Shown: in pieces, positions 8,725 to 19,293 of the stretch
How the letters are laid out: the number at the start of each line of letters is the position of its first letter
Position numbering within the stretch: the first letter of the stretch is position 1
From: Devosia sp.
Lineage (GTDB): Bacteria; Pseudomonadota; Alphaproteobacteria; Rhizobiales; Devosiaceae
Direction of reading: 5' to 3'
DNA: 64,000 nucleotides
Assembly: GCA_017794705.1 (NCBI GenBank)
Contig: CP051235.1
Span: forward strand, 497,010 to 561,009
Position numbers and translations under genes: made by a program
Notes under the pieces: generated by a model
Databases searched by the model: none
What the model was told of the DNA's origin: nothing
Seen by the model: the letters and a program-made list of their open reading frames with translations, nothing else

Positions 8725-8762
8725 CAAAAAAAATGGCAGCCGCGCGCGTCCGCGACTGCCAT
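8725..8762 (-). terminator. intrinsic terminator of the ribosomal superoperon
   Basis: On the minus strand a hairpin with ATGGCAG/CTGCCAT arms and a GC-rich middle (8733-8762) is followed by eight T residues (8726-8733 on the plus strand are A). It lies 25 bases after the rplQ stop, so it ends the long rpsL-to-rplQ transcript. Confidence 0.88.
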
Positions 8763-8786
8763 AATGGCTGGATGAACGGGCCGCGC

Positions 8787-9224
8787 TTATGCGGCGACCG
8801 CTTCATCCTCGTCATCACGCGTGAAGTCGGCAGTCGGGCCGGAATCCAGACCCTTGGCATCGACATCGCGGTCCACGAACTCGATCACGGCCACCGGCGC
8901 ATTGTCGCCATGACGGAAGCCGGCCTTGAGGACGCGGGTGTAGCCACCCTGGCGGTCCTTGTAGCGCGGGGCAAGCGTGTCAAACAGCTTGGCCACCATG
9001 GCCGCGTCGCCGCCGACCTTGGCAATCGCCTGACGGCGGGCATGCAGGTCGCCGCGCTTGCCCAGGGTGATGAGCTTTTCCACGATGGGACGCAGTTCCT
9101 TGGCCTTGGGCAGGGTCGTGACAATCTGCTCGTGCTTGATCAGCGCGGCAGACATGTTGCGAAACATCGCGGTGCGATGGCTCGATGTGCGGTTCAGCTT
9201 GCGGCCGGCTTTACGATGGCGCAT
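8787..9224 (-). CDS. rplQ: 50S ribosomal protein L17
   Basis: 145 residues. L17 lies near the peptide exit on the 50S subunit. N-terminal [23 protein letters not shown] and [17 protein letters not shown] match the family; the acidic C-terminal tail DDEDEAVAA is an alphaproteobacterial type of extension beyond the E. coli length. Last gene of the alpha operon (rpsM-rpsK-rpoA-rplQ; rpsD is not in this operon, as is usual in this group). Confidence 0.97.
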   Translation of the reverse strand: MRHRKAGRKLNRTSSHRTAMFRNMSAALIKHEQIVTTLPKAKELRPIVEKLITLGKRGDLHARRQAIAKVGGDAAMVAKLFDTLAPRYKDRQGGYTRVLKAGFRHGDNAPVAVIEFVDRDVDAKGLDSGPTADFTRDDEDEAVAA

Positions 9225-9290
9225 CTCAACTCTCCTTGTAAGCGCGCCGTTCGGCTCACGCTTCGTTCCAGTTATTGCCTTTGCGGCGGA

Positions 9291-10316
9291 TCAGTAATGA
9301 TCCTCGTAGCGCTTGGCAAGATCATCAATGTTTTCAGGCGGCCAGTTGGCGACATCCATCCCGAGGTGAAGGCCCATCTGAGCCAGCACTTCCTTGATTT
9401 CGTTCAGCGACTTGCGCCCGAAGTTCGGGGTGCGCAGCATTTCTGCTTCGGTCTTCTGGATCAGATCGCCGATGTAAACGATATTGTCGTTCTTCAGGCA
9501 GTTTGCCGAACGCACCGACAATTCGAGTTCGTCGACCTTCTTGAGAAGCGCCGGGTTGAAGGCCAGTTCCGGCACGCTTTCCTGTGCGGTTTCCTTCTTG
9601 GGCTCTTCGAAGTTCACAAAGACCGAAAGCTGCTCCTGCAGAATGCGGGCGGCATAAGCCACAGCATCTTCAGGGCTCACGCCACCGTTGGTCTCGATCT
9701 GCATCGTCAGCTTGTCATAGTCGAGCACCTGGCCCTCGCGGGTCGGCTCCACCTTGTAGCTGACGCGGCGGACCGGCGAGAACAGCGAGTCGACCGGCAC
9801 GAAGCCGATCGGGGCGTCTTCCGGGCGGTTGCGGTCGGCGGGGACGTAGCCCTTGCCGCCGTTGACCGTGAACTCGATATTGATCTCGGCACCCTCGTCG
9901 AGGTGACAAATGACCAGTTCCGGGTTCAGGATTTCGATATCGCCCGTGGTGGCGATGTCGCCGGCCTTGACCGAGCCGGGGCCCTTCTTGGAAAGCGTCA
10001 GGCGCTTGGGGCCTTCGGCTTCCATCTTCAGCGCCACTTCCTTGACGTTCAGCACCAGGTCCGTGATGTCTTCACGAACGCCCGGGACGGACGAAAATTC
10101 ATGCAGCACGCCGTCGATCTGCATCGCGGTCACAGCCGCGCCCTGCAGGGACGACAGAAGAACACGCCGCAGCGCGTTGCCGAGCGTCAGGCCGTAGCCG
10201 CGCTCAAGCGGCTCAGCGACGATAGACGCGAGCCGCGGATTATCCTTGTCGACCACGATATCCAGCTTGGTCGGCTTGATCAGTGCTTGCCAGTTGTCCT
10301 GGATCACGTTCAACAT
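9291..10316 (-). CDS. rpoA: RNA polymerase alpha subunit
   Basis: 341 residues. The N-terminal domain (about 1-235) dimerises and starts polymerase assembly: [15 protein letters not shown]-like block ([17 protein letters not shown]). The C-terminal domain (about 255-330: [28 protein letters not shown]) binds UP elements and activators. The usual linker is present ([14 protein letters not shown]). Follows rpsK by 75 bases and precedes rplQ. Confidence 0.98.
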   Translation of the reverse strand: MLNVIQDNWQALIKPTKLDIVVDKDNPRLASIVAEPLERGYGLTLGNALRRVLLSSLQGAAVTAMQIDGVLHEFSSVPGVREDITDLVLNVKEVALKMEAEGPKRLTLSKKGPGSVKAGDIATTGDIEILNPELVICHLDEGAEINIEFTVNGGKGYVPADRNRPEDAPIGFVPVDSLFSPVRRVSYKVEPTREGQVLDYDKLTMQIETNGGVSPEDAVAYAARILQEQLSVFVNFEEPKKETAQESVPELAFNPALLKKVDELELSVRSANCLKNDNIVYIGDLIQKTEAEMLRTPNFGRKSLNEIKEVLAQMGLHLGMDVANWPPENIDDLAKRYEDHY

Positions 10317-10391
10317 CCTTTCAATTTCGCGGGCCGCAATGCCGCCGCTGGCCCGCCTTGTTCAATTGCCCCGAAGGGCTACAGGGCCTGC

Positions 10392-10784
10392 CTAGACGCG
10401 ACGCCGCTTGCGCGGACGGCAACCATTGTGCGGAATGGAGGTCACGTCCCGGATGCTGGTGACGTTGAAACCAGCAGCCTGGAGGGCCCGAAGGGCGGAT
10501 TCACGGCCGGAACCGGGACCACGCACCTCGACCTCGAGGGTCTTCATGCCATGATCCTGGGCCTTCTTGGCCGCGTCTTCGGCAGCCACCTGGGCTGCGT
10601 AGGGAGTGGATTTACGCGATCCCTTGAAGCCCATGGTTCCTGCAGAGGACCAGGCAATCGTGTTGCCCTGGGCATCGGTGATCGTGATCATTGTGTTGTT
10701 GAAAGAGGCGTTCACATGCGCAACGCCGGTAATGATATTCTTGCGCTCGCGACGGCGAACGCGGGTAGCTTCAGCTTTAGCCAT
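10392..10784 (-). CDS. rpsK: 30S ribosomal protein S11
   Basis: 130 residues; platform protein of the 30S subunit, next to the 3' end of 16S rRNA and the mRNA path. Conserved [30 protein letters not shown] and the C-terminal [14 protein letters not shown] are complete. The basic N-terminal stretch [13 protein letters not shown] is longer than in E. coli, as common in alphaproteobacteria. It lies between rpsM and rpoA. Confidence 0.98.
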   Translation of the reverse strand: MAKAEATRVRRRERKNIITGVAHVNASFNNTMITITDAQGNTIAWSSAGTMGFKGSRKSTPYAAQVAAEDAAKKAQDHGMKTLEVEVRGPGSGRESALRALQAAGFNVTSIRDVTSIPHNGCRPRKRRRV

Positions 10785-10865
10785 TTATACTCAATCCTGA
10801 TCGATCTCATCACCACCCCAGAAACGGTTGGGTGGCTCCACCGAAGACAGTGCTTGCGCCCTGCC

Positions 10866-11234
10866 TTATTTCTTCTTGCCGGCGATTGCCTTGGCCGGAC
10901 CCTTGCGGGTGCGGGCGTTGGTGTGGGTCCGCTGACCGCGCACCGGCAGACCACGGCGATGCCGCAGGCCGCGATAGTTGCCCAAGTCCATCAAGCGTTT
11001 GATGTTCATGGCATTGGCACGGCGCAGATCGCCTTCCACCATGTAATCGCGTTCGATCGCTTCACGGATCTGGATGACTTCGGCGTCAGTCAGTTCATTG
11101 ACCCGGCGTTCGGCCGGAATGTTGACGGAGGCGCAGATGTCCTTGGCGCCCTTCGGGCCGATGCCATGAATATACTGCAGCGCGATAACGACGCGCTTGT
11201 TGGTCGGGATGTTTACGCCAGCAATACGGGCCAC
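10866..11234 (-). CDS. rpsM: 30S ribosomal protein S13
   Basis: 122 residues from a GTG at 11234, chosen because AGGAG lies eight bases ahead of it and the product then starts with [10 protein letters not shown] ([12 protein letters not shown]), the universal S13 N-terminus; upstream in-frame codons are not conserved. S13 forms the 30S head bridges to the 50S subunit and contacts P-site tRNA through its basic tail ([12 protein letters not shown]). First gene of the alpha-type group after adk. Confidence 0.96.
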   Translation of the reverse strand: MARIAGVNIPTNKRVVIALQYIHGIGPKGAKDICASVNIPAERRVNELTDAEVIQIREAIERDYMVEGDLRRANAMNIKRLMDLGNYRGLRHRRGLPVRGQRTHTNARTRKGPAKAIAGKKK

Positions 11235-11417
11235 GGCGCTTCTCCTTTTAGGCGTGCGCGGCAAACATTTGCCTGCACTTATTCAACAATAAGGGACCGG
11301 CAATCGACCCCCCACACTTGGCGAGAACCGAATCCAGTCCAAAAACTCTTCTTGAGACTGGCGCGGTTCTAAGGATTTGCCCGCCGGAAGTCAACTGACT
11401 TGACGGTGGGCCATCCG

Positions 11418-11987
11418 CTATTTTTCGAGGACGTTCTTGATCGCCTCTGAGACTTGTTCGATCTCGGCCATACCGTCCACTGACTTGACCAGGCCGCGCT
11501 TGGTGTAAAACGCCACCAGCGGCTCGGTCAGTTCGCGGTAGACCGCAATGCGGTTACGCAGCACTTCTTCATTGTCGTCGGCACGCACATTGCCCGACTC
11601 GGCGGCGCGGGTCTGGATCCGCTCGACCAATGCGTCGGCGTCGACCTTGATTTCGACGACAGCATCCAGCGGCGTGCCCTTTTCCTGGAGCATGGTTTCA
11701 AGCGCTTCGGCCTGGGCGATGGTGCGCGGAAAACCGTCAAGAACGAAGCCGTTGGCGGCGTCCGGACTGTCCAGCCGTTCGGAGACGATGCCGCAGACGA
11801 TTTCGTCGGAGACCAGATCGCCGCGGTCCATGATTTCCTTGGCAGCAAGGCCCATTGGGGTCTGGTCGGCAATGGCACCCCGCAAAATATCCCCGGTCGA
11901 CAGCTGGGGAATATCGTAGCGGCTGACGAGGAACTGAGCCTGAGTACCCTTGCCTGCCCCCGGCGGTCCAAGAAGTATCAGTCTCAT
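11418..11987 (-). CDS. adk: adenylate kinase, short-LID form
   Basis: 189 residues. Interconverts ATP + AMP and 2 ADP. P-loop GPPGAGKGTQA, the NMP-binding SRYDIPQLSTGDILR and DGFPRTIAQAEAL are present. At the LID position only a short loop is seen, without the four-cysteine zinc site of long forms. Its ATG overlaps the secY stop by four bases, the classical secY-adk pairing of the spc operon. Confidence 0.97.
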   Translation of the reverse strand: MRLILLGPPGAGKGTQAQFLVSRYDIPQLSTGDILRGAIADQTPMGLAAKEIMDRGDLVSDEIVCGIVSERLDSPDAANGFVLDGFPRTIAQAEALETMLQEKGTPLDAVVEIKVDADALVERIQTRAAESGNVRADDNEEVLRNRIAVYRELTEPLVAFYTKRGLVKSVDGMAEIEQVSEAIKNVLEK

Positions 11988-13342
11988 CGTTTTGCCCCTC
12001 CAGGTCGTTTCGTTCCACGGCCTCCCCCGAGGCGCGAGTTCTTCATCAGCCCCTCATATTGCTGGGCAATGAGATGAGACTGGATCTGGGAAATCGTATC
12101 GAGTGTCACAGTCACCATGATCAGCAGCGAGGTGCCACCGAGGAATGTGGAGACGTTCAGCTGAGACACCAGCACTTCCGGGATCAGCGCGACGACGGTC
12201 AGATATGCGGCACCGATCACCGTGATGCGGCTGAGCACATAGTCGATATGCGCGGCAGTACGTTCACCGGGACGAATGCCCGGAATGAAGCCGCCGGACC
12301 GCTTCAGATTGTCAGCCGTGTCGGTCGGGTTGAACACGATCGAAGTGTAGAAAAACGCGAAGAACACGATCAACGCAGCGTAGAGTGCCAGATAGAGCGG
12401 CTGCCCGCGGCCCAGAAGAGCAGCGACGATCTGCAGCCAGCCCTGCCCGCCATCTGTCGAAAACGCGGTGAAGGTGGCCGGCATCAGCAGCAGCGACGAA
12501 GCGAAAATCACCGGGATCACGCCCGAGGTATTCAGCTTCAGCGGCAGGTGCGAGGTATCGCCCTGGAACATCTTGTTGCCGACTTGCCGCTTCGGATACT
12601 GAATGAGCAATCGTCGTTGCGCGCGTTCGAAGAACACGATGACGCCAATGACCACGATCGCCAGCACCAGCATGCCCACCACGGCAATGGTCGGCAGGGC
12701 GCCGGTGCGGCTCAGTTCGAGCGTCTGGATGATCGCCGAAGGTAGTGTCGCCACGATGCCAGCGAAGATGATCAGCGAGATGCCGTTGCCGACGCCGCGC
12801 GCGGTGACCTGTTCGCCCAGCCACATCAGGAACATGGTGCCGCCGACGAGTGTAATGACCGTCGAAATCCGGAAGAACCAGCCCGGGTTGATGACAACGC
12901 CCTGGCTGGCCTCGAGCCCCACGGCAATGCCGTAGCCCTGGACGGCGCAGAAAATCACCGCGAGGTAACGGGTGTACTGGTTGATCTTGCGGCGGCCCGC
13001 CTCCCCTTCCTTCTTCAGGGCTTCCAGCCGCGGCGAAGCGGAGGTCAGCACCTGCACCACGATGGACGCGGTGATGTAGGGGATCAGGTTGAGGGCGAAA
13101 ATCGCCATACGTTCCACGGCACCGCCGGAGAACATGTTGAGCATGCCGGTGATGCCCTGCGAAGCGGTCTCGAACGTGGCCGCGTAGGCGTCCGGGTCAA
13201 TGCCCGGCACCGGGATATAAGTGCCCAGCCGATAGACAAGCAGCGCACCCAGTGTGAACAGGATGCGCTGTTGAAGTTCTTTTGCCTTCGAGAATGTCGA
13301 AAAGCTGAGGTTACGGGCCAGTTGTTCGGCTGCAGAAGCCAT
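11984..13342 (-). CDS. secY: preprotein translocase subunit SecY
   Basis: 452 residues with ten predicted membrane helices forming the protein-conducting channel with SecE and SecG. Conserved LGALLVYRLGTYIPVPG after the N-terminal helix, the plug region around SGGAVERMAIFALNLIPYI, and the cytosolic loop with SGGFIPGIRPGERTA (the arginine-containing C5 loop that SecA and the ribosome contact). Follows rplO and overlaps adk. Confidence 0.98.
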   Translation of the reverse strand: MASAAEQLARNLSFSTFSKAKELQQRILFTLGALLVYRLGTYIPVPGIDPDAYAATFETASQGITGMLNMFSGGAVERMAIFALNLIPYITASIVVQVLTSASPRLEALKKEGEAGRRKINQYTRYLAVIFCAVQGYGIAVGLEASQGVVINPGWFFRISTVITLVGGTMFLMWLGEQVTARGVGNGISLIIFAGIVATLPSAIIQTLELSRTGALPTIAVVGMLVLAIVVIGVIVFFERAQRRLLIQYPKRQVGNKMFQGDTSHLPLKLNTSGVIPVIFASSLLLMPATFTAFSTDGGQGWLQIVAALLGRGQPLYLALYAALIVFFAFFYTSIVFNPTDTADNLKRSGGFIPGIRPGERTAAHIDYVLSRITVIGAAYLTVVALIPEVLVSQLNVSTFLGGTSLLIMVTVTLDTISQIQSHLIAQQYEGLMKNSRLGGGRGTKRPGGAKR

Positions 13343-13377
13343 GGTGTCTCCGTGTGGTCAGACTGGGCAGATCGGCC

Positions 13378-13917
13378 TCAGGCGCCGGCTTTTGCTTTCG
13401 CCTTTGCCTCGGCGCGGGCTTTTGCCTTGCCGCGTGTCTCAGGGGCGGGTTTTGCCTCTGCTACATTGACCTTGCCGCCTGCGTTTTCAACCGCAGCCAG
13501 TGCACCTTTTGTTGCATATTCAACATTGAAGGTGACTTTCTTGGAGGTGAACTCACCCGAACCGTTGATCAGGCGGATACCGTCCTTGACGCGGCGCACA
13601 ACACCAGCGCCCTTGAGGGCCTCGCCATCAATCACACCCTTGGCGTCGAGCTTGCCGGCATCGATTGCGGCCTGCACGCGATCAAGGCGCACTTCCACAT
13701 ACGATTTGGCGAACGGATTGTTGAACCCGCGCTTCGGCATGCGCATGTGCAGCGGCATCTGACCGCCTTCAAAACCCTTGATGGCCACGCCTGAACGTGA
13801 CTTCTGGCCCTTCACACCACGGCCGGCGGTCTTGCCCTTGCCCGAGCCCTTGCCACGGCCAACGCGGATGCGGTTGCTGGTGGAACCGGGATTATCGGTG
13901 ATTTCATTCAAACGCAT
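13378..13917 (-). CDS. rplO: 50S ribosomal protein L15
   Basis: 179 residues. Conserved [17 protein letters not shown] and [18 protein letters not shown] identify L15, a late-assembly 50S protein. It is some 30 residues longer than E. coli L15: after about residue 150 there is a Lys/Ala-rich tail ([16 protein letters not shown]) that must be exposed or rRNA-bound. Located between rpmD and secY as in the spc operon. Confidence 0.97.
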   Translation of the reverse strand: MRLNEITDNPGSTSNRIRVGRGKGSGKGKTAGRGVKGQKSRSGVAIKGFEGGQMPLHMRMPKRGFNNPFAKSYVEVRLDRVQAAIDAGKLDAKGVIDGEALKGAGVVRRVKDGIRLINGSGEFTSKKVTFNVEYATKGALAAVENAGGKVNVAEAKPAPETRGKAKARAEAKAKAKAGA

Positions 13918-13935
13918 AATATCGATCCTTCCCGA

Positions 13936-14124
13936 CTATGCTTCGTCCACGATGCGGACGAGATGGGAAACCTTATTGATCATGCCCCGCACATCAGGCG
14001 TATCCTTGAGCGTGCGGCGGCGGTGCATCTTGTTCAGACCCAGGCCCACGAGTGTGGCGCGCTGCGACTTGTCGCGGCGGATCGGGCTGCCTGTCTGTTC
14101 AACGGTAATGGACTTGTCAGCCAT
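13936..14124 (-). CDS. rpmD: 50S ribosomal protein L30
   Basis: 62 residues, whole protein: [32 protein letters not shown] and the C-terminal [15 protein letters not shown] are typical. L30 is a small 50S protein found only in bacteria with this gene between rpsE and rplO. Spacing to both neighbours is about 20 bases. Confidence 0.96.
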   Translation of the reverse strand: MADKSITVEQTGSPIRRDKSQRATLVGLGLNKMHRRRTLKDTPDVRGMINKVSHLVRIVDEA

Positions 14125-14147
14125 TGTACTTCTCCAAACTCAGCCGC

Positions 14148-14678
14148 TCAGGCGTCGACAGCGGTTTCACCGCGGCGGGCCTGCAGCTCGGACACTTTCA
14201 GACCGCGACGGGCCGCAACCGAGCGCGGGCTGTCGACGTTCTTCAGGGCGTCAAAAGTGGCACGCACCATGTTGTAGGGGTTTGCACTGCCCTGCGACTT
14301 GGCAACGATGTCGTTGATGCCCAGCGATTCAAACACGGCGCGCATCGGGCCACCGGCAATGATGCCGGTACCGGCGGGCGCTGCACGCAGGTGAACCTTG
14401 CCGGCACCGTGACGGCCGTCGGCGTCGTGGTGAAGGGTCCTGCCCTCACGCAGCGGCACGCGGATCATCTGGCGCTTGGCCTGTTCGGTTGCCTTGCGAA
14501 TGGCCTCAGGCACTTCGCGAGCCTTGCCGTGGCCGAAACCAACGCGGCCCTTTTGATCACCCACCACAACCAGTGCGGCAAAGGCGAAGCGGCGACCGCC
14601 CTTCACCACCTTGGCAACACGATTGATGTGGACCAGGCGATCAATAAATTCGCTTTCGCGTTCCTGGACGTCTCTCAT
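14148..14678 (-). CDS. rpsE: 30S ribosomal protein S5
   Basis: 176 residues. S5 binds 16S helices 1, 28 and 34 and affects decoding accuracy; the loop around [17 protein letters not shown] is the spectinomycin-resistance region and looks wild-type. [17 protein letters not shown] and the second domain [15 protein letters not shown] are complete. The SD ahead of the ATG is weak. Confidence 0.97.
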   Translation of the reverse strand: MRDVQERESEFIDRLVHINRVAKVVKGGRRFAFAALVVVGDQKGRVGFGHGKAREVPEAIRKATEQAKRQMIRVPLREGRTLHHDADGRHGAGKVHLRAAPAGTGIIAGGPMRAVFESLGINDIVAKSQGSANPYNMVRATFDALKNVDSPRSVAARRGLKVSELQARRGETAVDA

Positions 14679-14717
14679 TGCTTCAACCAGCTCTTGTTAT
14701 TTCGAGTTCGATACGGA

Positions 14718-15077
14718 TTAGAATTTCAGGCCGCCCTCGCGGGCAGCTTCGGCCAGGGCCTTGACGCGGCCGTGGTAGAGATAACCACCACGATCAAAAA
14801 CCACATCGGTGACGCCGGCCTTGACGGCGCGCTCAGCCACCAGCTTGCCGATGGCACCGGCCGCTTCCTGGTTGGCGCCGTTCAGCTTGCCGCGCACGTC
14901 CTTGTCGAGCGAGGACGCCGCTGCCAGCGTGTTGCCGGTCGTGTCATCGATCACCTGGGCATAGATGTGGTTGCCCGAGCGGTGAACCGACAGGCGCGGA
15001 CGGCCGTTCGCGCGGGCCTTAACGGCGCGCCGAACGCGGGCGCCACGACGGCGCAATGCATCAAGACGGTTTGCCAT
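14718..15077 (-). CDS. rplR: 50S ribosomal protein L18
   Basis: 119 residues. Binds 5S rRNA and helps carry it into the 50S subunit. Basic N-terminus ([18 protein letters not shown]), [20 protein letters not shown] and the C-terminal [19 protein letters not shown] are the L18 hallmarks. Lies between rplF and rpsE. Confidence 0.97.
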   Translation of the reverse strand: MANRLDALRRRGARVRRAVKARANGRPRLSVHRSGNHIYAQVIDDTTGNTLAAASSLDKDVRGKLNGANQEAAGAIGKLVAERAVKAGVTDVVFDRGGYLYHGRVKALAEAAREGGLKF

Positions 15078-15089
15078 CCCTGGCTCTCC

Positions 15090-15620
15090 TTACTTCTTCT
15101 TGCCTTCCTTGCGGAAGATGTATTCGTTTTCGTAACGCACGCCCTTGCCCTTGTAGGGTTCCGGCGGACGGAATTCGCGGATGTTGGCTGCAGCCTGACC
15201 CACGGCCTGCCGGTCGATGCCGGAGACGATGATTTCAGTCGGCTGCGGGGATTCCAGCGTGATGCCTTCGGGGGCCTGATAGATCACGTCGTGGCTGAAG
15301 CCAAGCGACAATTTCAGGTCCTTGCCCTGCATGGCGGCACGATAGCCAACGCCGGAGATCACCAGCTTCTTGGAAAAGCCTTCGCGGACGCCGGTGACGA
15401 CATTCTGCACCAGAGCACGCGAGGTGCCCCAATTGGCCTGGGCCTGCTTGGTATCGTTGGCCGGAGCCAGCGTGATGCCCTCGTCGCCCTGGGAGACGTT
15501 GACATGGTCAAGCACGGTGACGCTGAGTTCACCCTTCTTGCCCTTGGCGGTAACCTTCCGTCCCTCGATGGTGACGGTGACGTCGTCAAGTGCGACTGGA
15601 AGTTTGCCAGTACGTGACAT
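15090..15620 (-). CDS. rplF: 50S ribosomal protein L6
   Basis: 176 residues; two homologous domains as in all L6 proteins, with [16 protein letters not shown] at the start and the signature [14 protein letters not shown] near the C-terminus. L6 lies close to the factor-binding site (sarcin-ricin loop, L7/L12 stalk base). Between rpsH and rplR, 12-base gap to rplR. Confidence 0.98.
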   Translation of the reverse strand: MSRTGKLPVALDDVTVTIEGRKVTAKGKKGELSVTVLDHVNVSQGDEGITLAPANDTKQAQANWGTSRALVQNVVTGVREGFSKKLVISGVGYRAAMQGKDLKLSLGFSHDVIYQAPEGITLESPQPTEIIVSGIDRQAVGQAAANIREFRPPEPYKGKGVRYENEYIFRKEGKKK

Positions 15621-15662
15621 TTTTCAAAACCTTCCCGGTCTGAAGCGGAATTCCATGCCGGC

Positions 15663-16061
15663 CTAGAAGACCTGGCAGAGAACCTCGCCACCCATATTCT
15701 GCGAACGTGCATCGTGGTCGGCCATCACACCCTTGGGGGTGGAAAGGATCGACACGCCCAGACCATTGGCGACCGAGGGGATGTTCTTGACAGAAGCATA
15801 CACACGGCGACCCGGACGGGAGACGCGCTTGATTTCACGGATCACCGGCTCACGGTTCGAGTATTTCAACTCGATCACGAATTCCGATGTGTTGTTGTCC
15901 AATTTGGTTTCAGTGTAACCGCGGATGAAGCCTTCCGACTTCAAAACGTCCAGCACATGCGCACGCAGCTTGGAAGCAGGTGTGGACACCGTTTCCTTGT
16001 TGCGCATCTGCGCGTTGCGGATGCGGGTCAACATATCACCGAGCGGATCAATCAAAGTCAT
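15663..16061 (-). CDS. rpsH: 30S ribosomal protein S8
   Basis: 132 residues. Primary 16S rRNA binder (helix 21); in E. coli it also represses the spc operon by binding the rplE leader. [16 protein letters not shown] at the N-terminus and the C-terminal [20 protein letters not shown] are conserved. Lies between rpsN and rplF. Whether it autoregulates here is not visible from sequence. Confidence 0.98.
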   Translation of the reverse strand: MTLIDPLGDMLTRIRNAQMRNKETVSTPASKLRAHVLDVLKSEGFIRGYTETKLDNNTSEFVIELKYSNREPVIREIKRVSRPGRRVYASVKNIPSVANGLGVSILSTPKGVMADHDARSQNMGGEVLCQVF

Positions 16062-16074
16062 TGCCTAGTGCTCC

Positions 16075-16380
16075 TTACCAGCTCGATTTGACCATGCCAG
16101 GCACCTGGCCGTGGCTGCCGAGCTGACGCAATGCGATACGGCTCATTTTCAGTTTGCGGTAGAAACCACGCGGACGGCCGGACACTTCGCAACGGTTGCG
16201 TACGCGCACCGGCGAGGAGTTGCGCGGCAGCTGCGCCAGCTTGAGCTGGGCGTTGAAGCGGTCTTCCAGCGAAGTTGTCTTGTCCTGAACCATGGCCTTC
16301 AGTTCGGCCCGCTTGGCCGCATACTGCTTGGACAGCTTGCGACGACGCTGGTTCTTTTCGATGGCGCTTTTCTTAGCCAT
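16075..16380 (-). CDS. rpsN: 30S ribosomal protein S14 (zinc-free type)
   Basis: 101 residues, the long C-minus form without the CxxC zinc motif of short S14. [36 protein letters not shown] and the C-terminal [11 protein letters not shown] are conserved. S14 is a late-binding 30S head protein. Lies between rplE and rpsH. Confidence 0.97.
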   Translation of the reverse strand: MAKKSAIEKNQRRRKLSKQYAAKRAELKAMVQDKTTSLEDRFNAQLKLAQLPRNSSPVRVRNRCEVSGRPRGFYRKLKMSRIALRQLGSHGQVPGMVKSSW

Positions 16381-16410
16381 TCCGGTATCCTTTTTGCTCT
16401 TGCCGCGCCG

Positions 16411-16965
16411 TTACTGGCCGAACGGGAAGTTGAAGGCGCGCAGCAGGGCCAATGCCTCGGCATCGGTCTTGGCGGTGGTGCAAACGATGATGTCCATGCC
16501 CCAGATCTGGTCGACCTTGTCGTACTCGATCTCGGGGAAAACGATGTGTTCCTTGATGCCCATGGCGAAATTGCCATTGCCGTCAAAGCTCTTGGCGTTC
16601 AGGCCGCGGAAGTCGCGGATGCGGGGCAGCGCGATGGTCACCAAGCGATCGATGAACTCATACATGCGAGCCTTGCGCAGGGTCACCTTGGCGCCCAGCG
16701 GCATCTGCTCACGCACCTTGAAGCCGGCGATCGACTTGGAGGCATGGGTGATGACAGCCTTCTGACCGGCGATGATCGACAGATCGTTGGCGGCGGACTG
16801 CACCTTCTTGGTGTCAGCCACGGCTTCGCCGACGCCCATGTTCAGGACGACCTTGTCCAGCTTGGGCACTTCCATCGGGTTCTTGTAGCCGAAATTCTCG
16901 ACCAGGCCGGCACGCACTACGTCTTCATAGTGGGTGCGGAGGCGCGGGATATAGACCTCAGCCAT
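16411..16965 (-). CDS. rplE: 50S ribosomal protein L5
   Basis: 184 residues. 5S rRNA-binding protein of the central protuberance, contacting P-site t[40 protein letters not shown] and the C-terminal [20 protein letters not shown] are intact. The ATG overlaps the rplX stop by eight bases. Confidence 0.98.
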   Translation of the reverse strand: MAEVYIPRLRTHYEDVVRAGLVENFGYKNPMEVPKLDKVVLNMGVGEAVADTKKVQSAANDLSIIAGQKAVITHASKSIAGFKVREQMPLGAKVTLRKARMYEFIDRLVTIALPRIRDFRGLNAKSFDGNGNFAMGIKEHIVFPEIEYDKVDQIWGMDIIVCTTAKTDAEALALLRAFNFPFGQ

Positions 16966-17272
16966 TGATCACTTCTCCAGAACGCTTGGCGACGCGCTGC
17001 TTGGCGCCGTCCTTGACTTGGAAGCCGACGCGGGTCGGCTTGCCATCCTTGGGGTCAGCCAGCGCAACGTTCGACATGTGCAGCGAGGCTTCCTTGGTAT
17101 AGATGCCGGCTTCCTGCGACGGGGTCTGCCTGGTGTGGCGGCGCACGGTATTGATGCCCTGCACGACCACGCGGTTCTCTGCGGGCAGAACCTGCAGGAC
17201 CTCACCGGTCCGGCCCTTGTCTTTGCCGGTCAGAACGACGACCTTGTCGCCCTTTTTGATTTTTGCGGCCAT
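16958..17272 (-). CDS. rplX: 50S ribosomal protein L24
   Basis: 104 residues with the KOW motif near the N-terminus ([19 protein letters not shown]). L24 is one of the first proteins to bind 23S rRNA in assembly. Start overlaps the rplN stop by one base; its end overlaps rplE by eight. Confidence 0.97.
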   Translation of the reverse strand: MAAKIKKGDKVVVLTGKDKGRTGEVLQVLPAENRVVVQGINTVRRHTRQTPSQEAGIYTKEASLHMSNVALADPKDGKPTRVGFQVKDGAKQRVAKRSGEVING

Positions 17273-17640
17273 TACAGCACCTCCGGTGCCAGCGAGATGA
17301 TCTTCATGTGGTTCTTGGCGCGCAGTTCACGCGGAACCGGGCCAAAGATGCGCGTGCCGATCGGCTCCTGATTGTTGTTGATCAGGACGGCGGCGTTGCG
17401 GTCAAAGCGGATAACCGTGCCATCGGGGCGGCGGATATCGGTGGCGGTGCGCACGACGACGGCCTTGGCGACCTCGCCCTTCTTCACGCGGCCACGCGGG
17501 ATCGCGTCCTTGACCGAAACGACGATGATGTCGCCAACCGAAGCGTACTTGCGCTTCGATCCGCCGAGCACCTTGATGCACATGACACGACGGGCGCCGG
17601 AATTGTCGGCCACGTCGAGGTTTGTTTGCATCTGAATCAT
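17272..17640 (-). CDS. rplN: 50S ribosomal protein L14
   Basis: 122 residues, the exact usual L14 length. [38 protein letters not shown] and the C-terminal [11 protein letters not shown] are all canonical. L14 sits at the subunit interface and is the binding site of the silencing factor RsfS. Between rpsQ and rplX. Confidence 0.98.
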   Translation of the reverse strand: MIQMQTNLDVADNSGARRVMCIKVLGGSKRKYASVGDIIVVSVKDAIPRGRVKKGEVAKAVVVRTATDIRRPDGTVIRFDRNAAVLINNNQEPIGTRIFGPVPRELRAKNHMKIISLAPEVL

Positions 17641-17702
17641 AACCGGATGCCTTCTATTGTTGCCCGCTCACCGTCCCCGGTGACCGGAAAAATTGAACTC
17701 GT

Positions 17703-17936
17703 TCAGGCCGACTGGACCAATGTCCAGCGCTTGTTTTTGGAAATCGGCGCGCATTCCTGGATCATCACCTGATCACCGACCTTGGCCGTGTTGGCTTCGT
17801 CGTGAGCGTGATACTTCTTGGAGCGGCGCACGGTCTTTTTGTACAGCGGGTGCGCAAAGCGGCGTTCGACGCGCACAACCACCGTCTTGTCATTCACGTC
17901 GGAGACCACGGTCCCCTGCAAAATTCGTTTCGGCAT
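17703..17936 (-). CDS. rpsQ: 30S ribosomal protein S17
   Basis: 77 residues. Primary 16S binder in the 5' domain. [19 protein letters not shown] and [21 protein letters not shown] are the family core. Six bases after rpmC; 62 bases before rplN. Confidence 0.97.
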   Translation of the reverse strand: MPKRILQGTVVSDVNDKTVVVRVERRFAHPLYKKTVRRSKKYHAHDEANTAKVGDQVMIQECAPISKNKRWTLVQSA

Positions 17937-17941
17937 TTCGC

Positions 17942-18145
17942 TTACTGCCCTTGGTTGTCGCGCTTTTCGCGCAGTACGGTTTTCACCCGCGCAATGTCGC
18001 GGCGCACTTCACGGACACGGGCAGTCGATTCGAGCTGCTGCGTGGCGCGCTGGAAGCGCAGGTTGAACTGTTCCTTCTTCAAGGCGGCCAGTTCGTCTTT
18101 CAGTTCGTCGGACGTTTTCGCCCGTACATCAGAAGCATTCATCAT
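17942..18145 (-). CDS. rpmC: 50S ribosomal protein L29
   Basis: 67 residues, two helices. [20 protein letters not shown] and the C-terminal [11 protein letters not shown] are typical. L29 lies at the peptide exit and forms part of the SRP and trigger-factor docking site. Between rplP and rpsQ. Confidence 0.96.
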   Translation of the reverse strand: MMNASDVRAKTSDELKDELAALKKEQFNLRFQRATQQLESTARVREVRRDIARVKTVLREKRDNQGQ

Positions 18146-18153
18146 CGCACCTC

Positions 18154-18567
18154 TTAGTCTGCGATACGCGCGACAAACCGCGTCTTGATCGGCAATTTCA
18201 TCGCGGCCAGGCGCAACGCTTCACGTGCCGTGCCCTCATCGACGCCGTCCAGTTCGAACATCACGCGGCCCGGCTTGACGCGGGCTGCCCAATATTCGGG
18301 AGCGCCCTTGCCCTTACCCATGCGGACTTCAGTCGGCTTCTTGGAAACCGGCACATCCGGGAACACGCGGATCCACACACGGCCGGCACGCTTCATGTGA
18401 CGGGTCATGGCGCGGCGGGCTGCCTCGATCTGGCGCGCGGTGATGCGCTCCGGCTCGAGAGCCTTGAGGCCGAACTGACCGAAGTTCAACTCGAAGCCAC
18501 CCTTGGCCACGCCGTGAATCCGGCCCTTGTGGGCCTTGCGGAATTTAGTACGTTTTGGTTGCAGCAT
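18154..18567 (-). CDS. rplP: 50S ribosomal protein L16
   Basis: 137 residues. [37 protein letters not shown] and [20 protein letters not shown] identify L16, which contacts A-site tRNA and finishes 50S maturation. The arginine hydroxylated by RoxA in E. coli lies in the last-named region. Between rpsC and rpmC. Confidence 0.98.
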   Translation of the reverse strand: MLQPKRTKFRKAHKGRIHGVAKGGFELNFGQFGLKALEPERITARQIEAARRAMTRHMKRAGRVWIRVFPDVPVSKKPTEVRMGKGKGAPEYWAARVKPGRVMFELDGVDEGTAREALRLAAMKLPIKTRFVARIAD

Positions 18568-18579
18568 AACTGATGTTCC

Positions 18580-19293
18580 TTAGTTCGCGGCAGCCGGCTG
18601 GCGACGGTTCTGACCCTCGTTGGAACCACCTTCGGTGGCCCGGCGCTCGTGCGCTGTGGGATCGTGTTCCATCACTTCGCCCTTGAAAATCCAGACCTTG
18701 ATGCCGATCACACCGTAGGTGGTCGAGGCTTCAGCGGTCCCGTAATCAATGTCGGCACGCAGGGTATGCAGCGGCACGCGGCCTTCGCGGTACCATTCGG
18801 TGCGGGCGATGTCAGCACCACCGAGGCGACCGGCAACGTTGCAGCGAATGCCTTGGGCACCCATGCGCATTGCAGTCTGCACACCGCGCTTCATGGCACG
18901 GCGGAAAGCCACACGGCGCTCGAGCTGCTGGGCAATGCCCTGAGCTACCAGCGTCGCGTCGATTTCCGGCTTGCGCACTTCAACGATGTTGATGTGCACT
19001 TCACTGTCCGTGAACTTGCGGATCTTGGCGCGCAGCTTTTCGATATCGGCACCCTTCTTGCCAATCACGATGCCTGGACGGGCGGTGTGAATGGAGACGC
19101 GGCACTTGCGGTGCGGGCGTTCGATGACGATCTTGGAGACCGCGGCCTGCTTGAGTTCTTTTTCAAGCATGGTGCGGATCTTGAGATCTTCCTGCAGCAG
19201 GGAACCGTATTCGCCCTTGTTGGCGAACCAGCGGCTGTCCCAGGTGCGGTTGATGCCCAGACGCATGCCGATCGGGTTAATCTTCTGGCCCAT
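18580..19293 (-). CDS. rpsC: 30S ribosomal protein S3
   Basis: 237 residues. [20 protein letters not shown], a KH domain with [13 protein letters not shown] (about residue 75-85), and the C-terminal domain [13 protein letters not shown]-like strand ([15 protein letters not shown]). S3 lines the mRNA entry channel and helps the helicase activity of the ribosome. The tail after about residue 210 is charged and Gln/Asn-rich. One-base overlap with rplV. Confidence 0.98.
   Translation of the reverse strand: MGQKINPIGMRLGINRTWDSRWFANKGEYGSLLQEDLKIRTMLEKELKQAAVSKIVIERPHRKCRVSIHTARPGIVIGKKGADIEKLRAKIRKFTDSEVHINIVEVRKPEIDATLVAQGIAQQLERRVAFRRAMKRGVQTAMRMGAQGIRCNVAGRLGGADIARTEWYREGRVPLHTLRADIDYGTAEASTTYGVIGIKVWIFKGEVMEHDPTAHERRATEGGSNEGQNRRQPAAAN

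Noticed and set aside
7785-11372. 1195-codon plus-strand frame across the epimerase, rplQ, rpoA, rpsK and rpsM
   Set aside because: Antisense to five confidently identified genes, with no SD and no recognisable domain.
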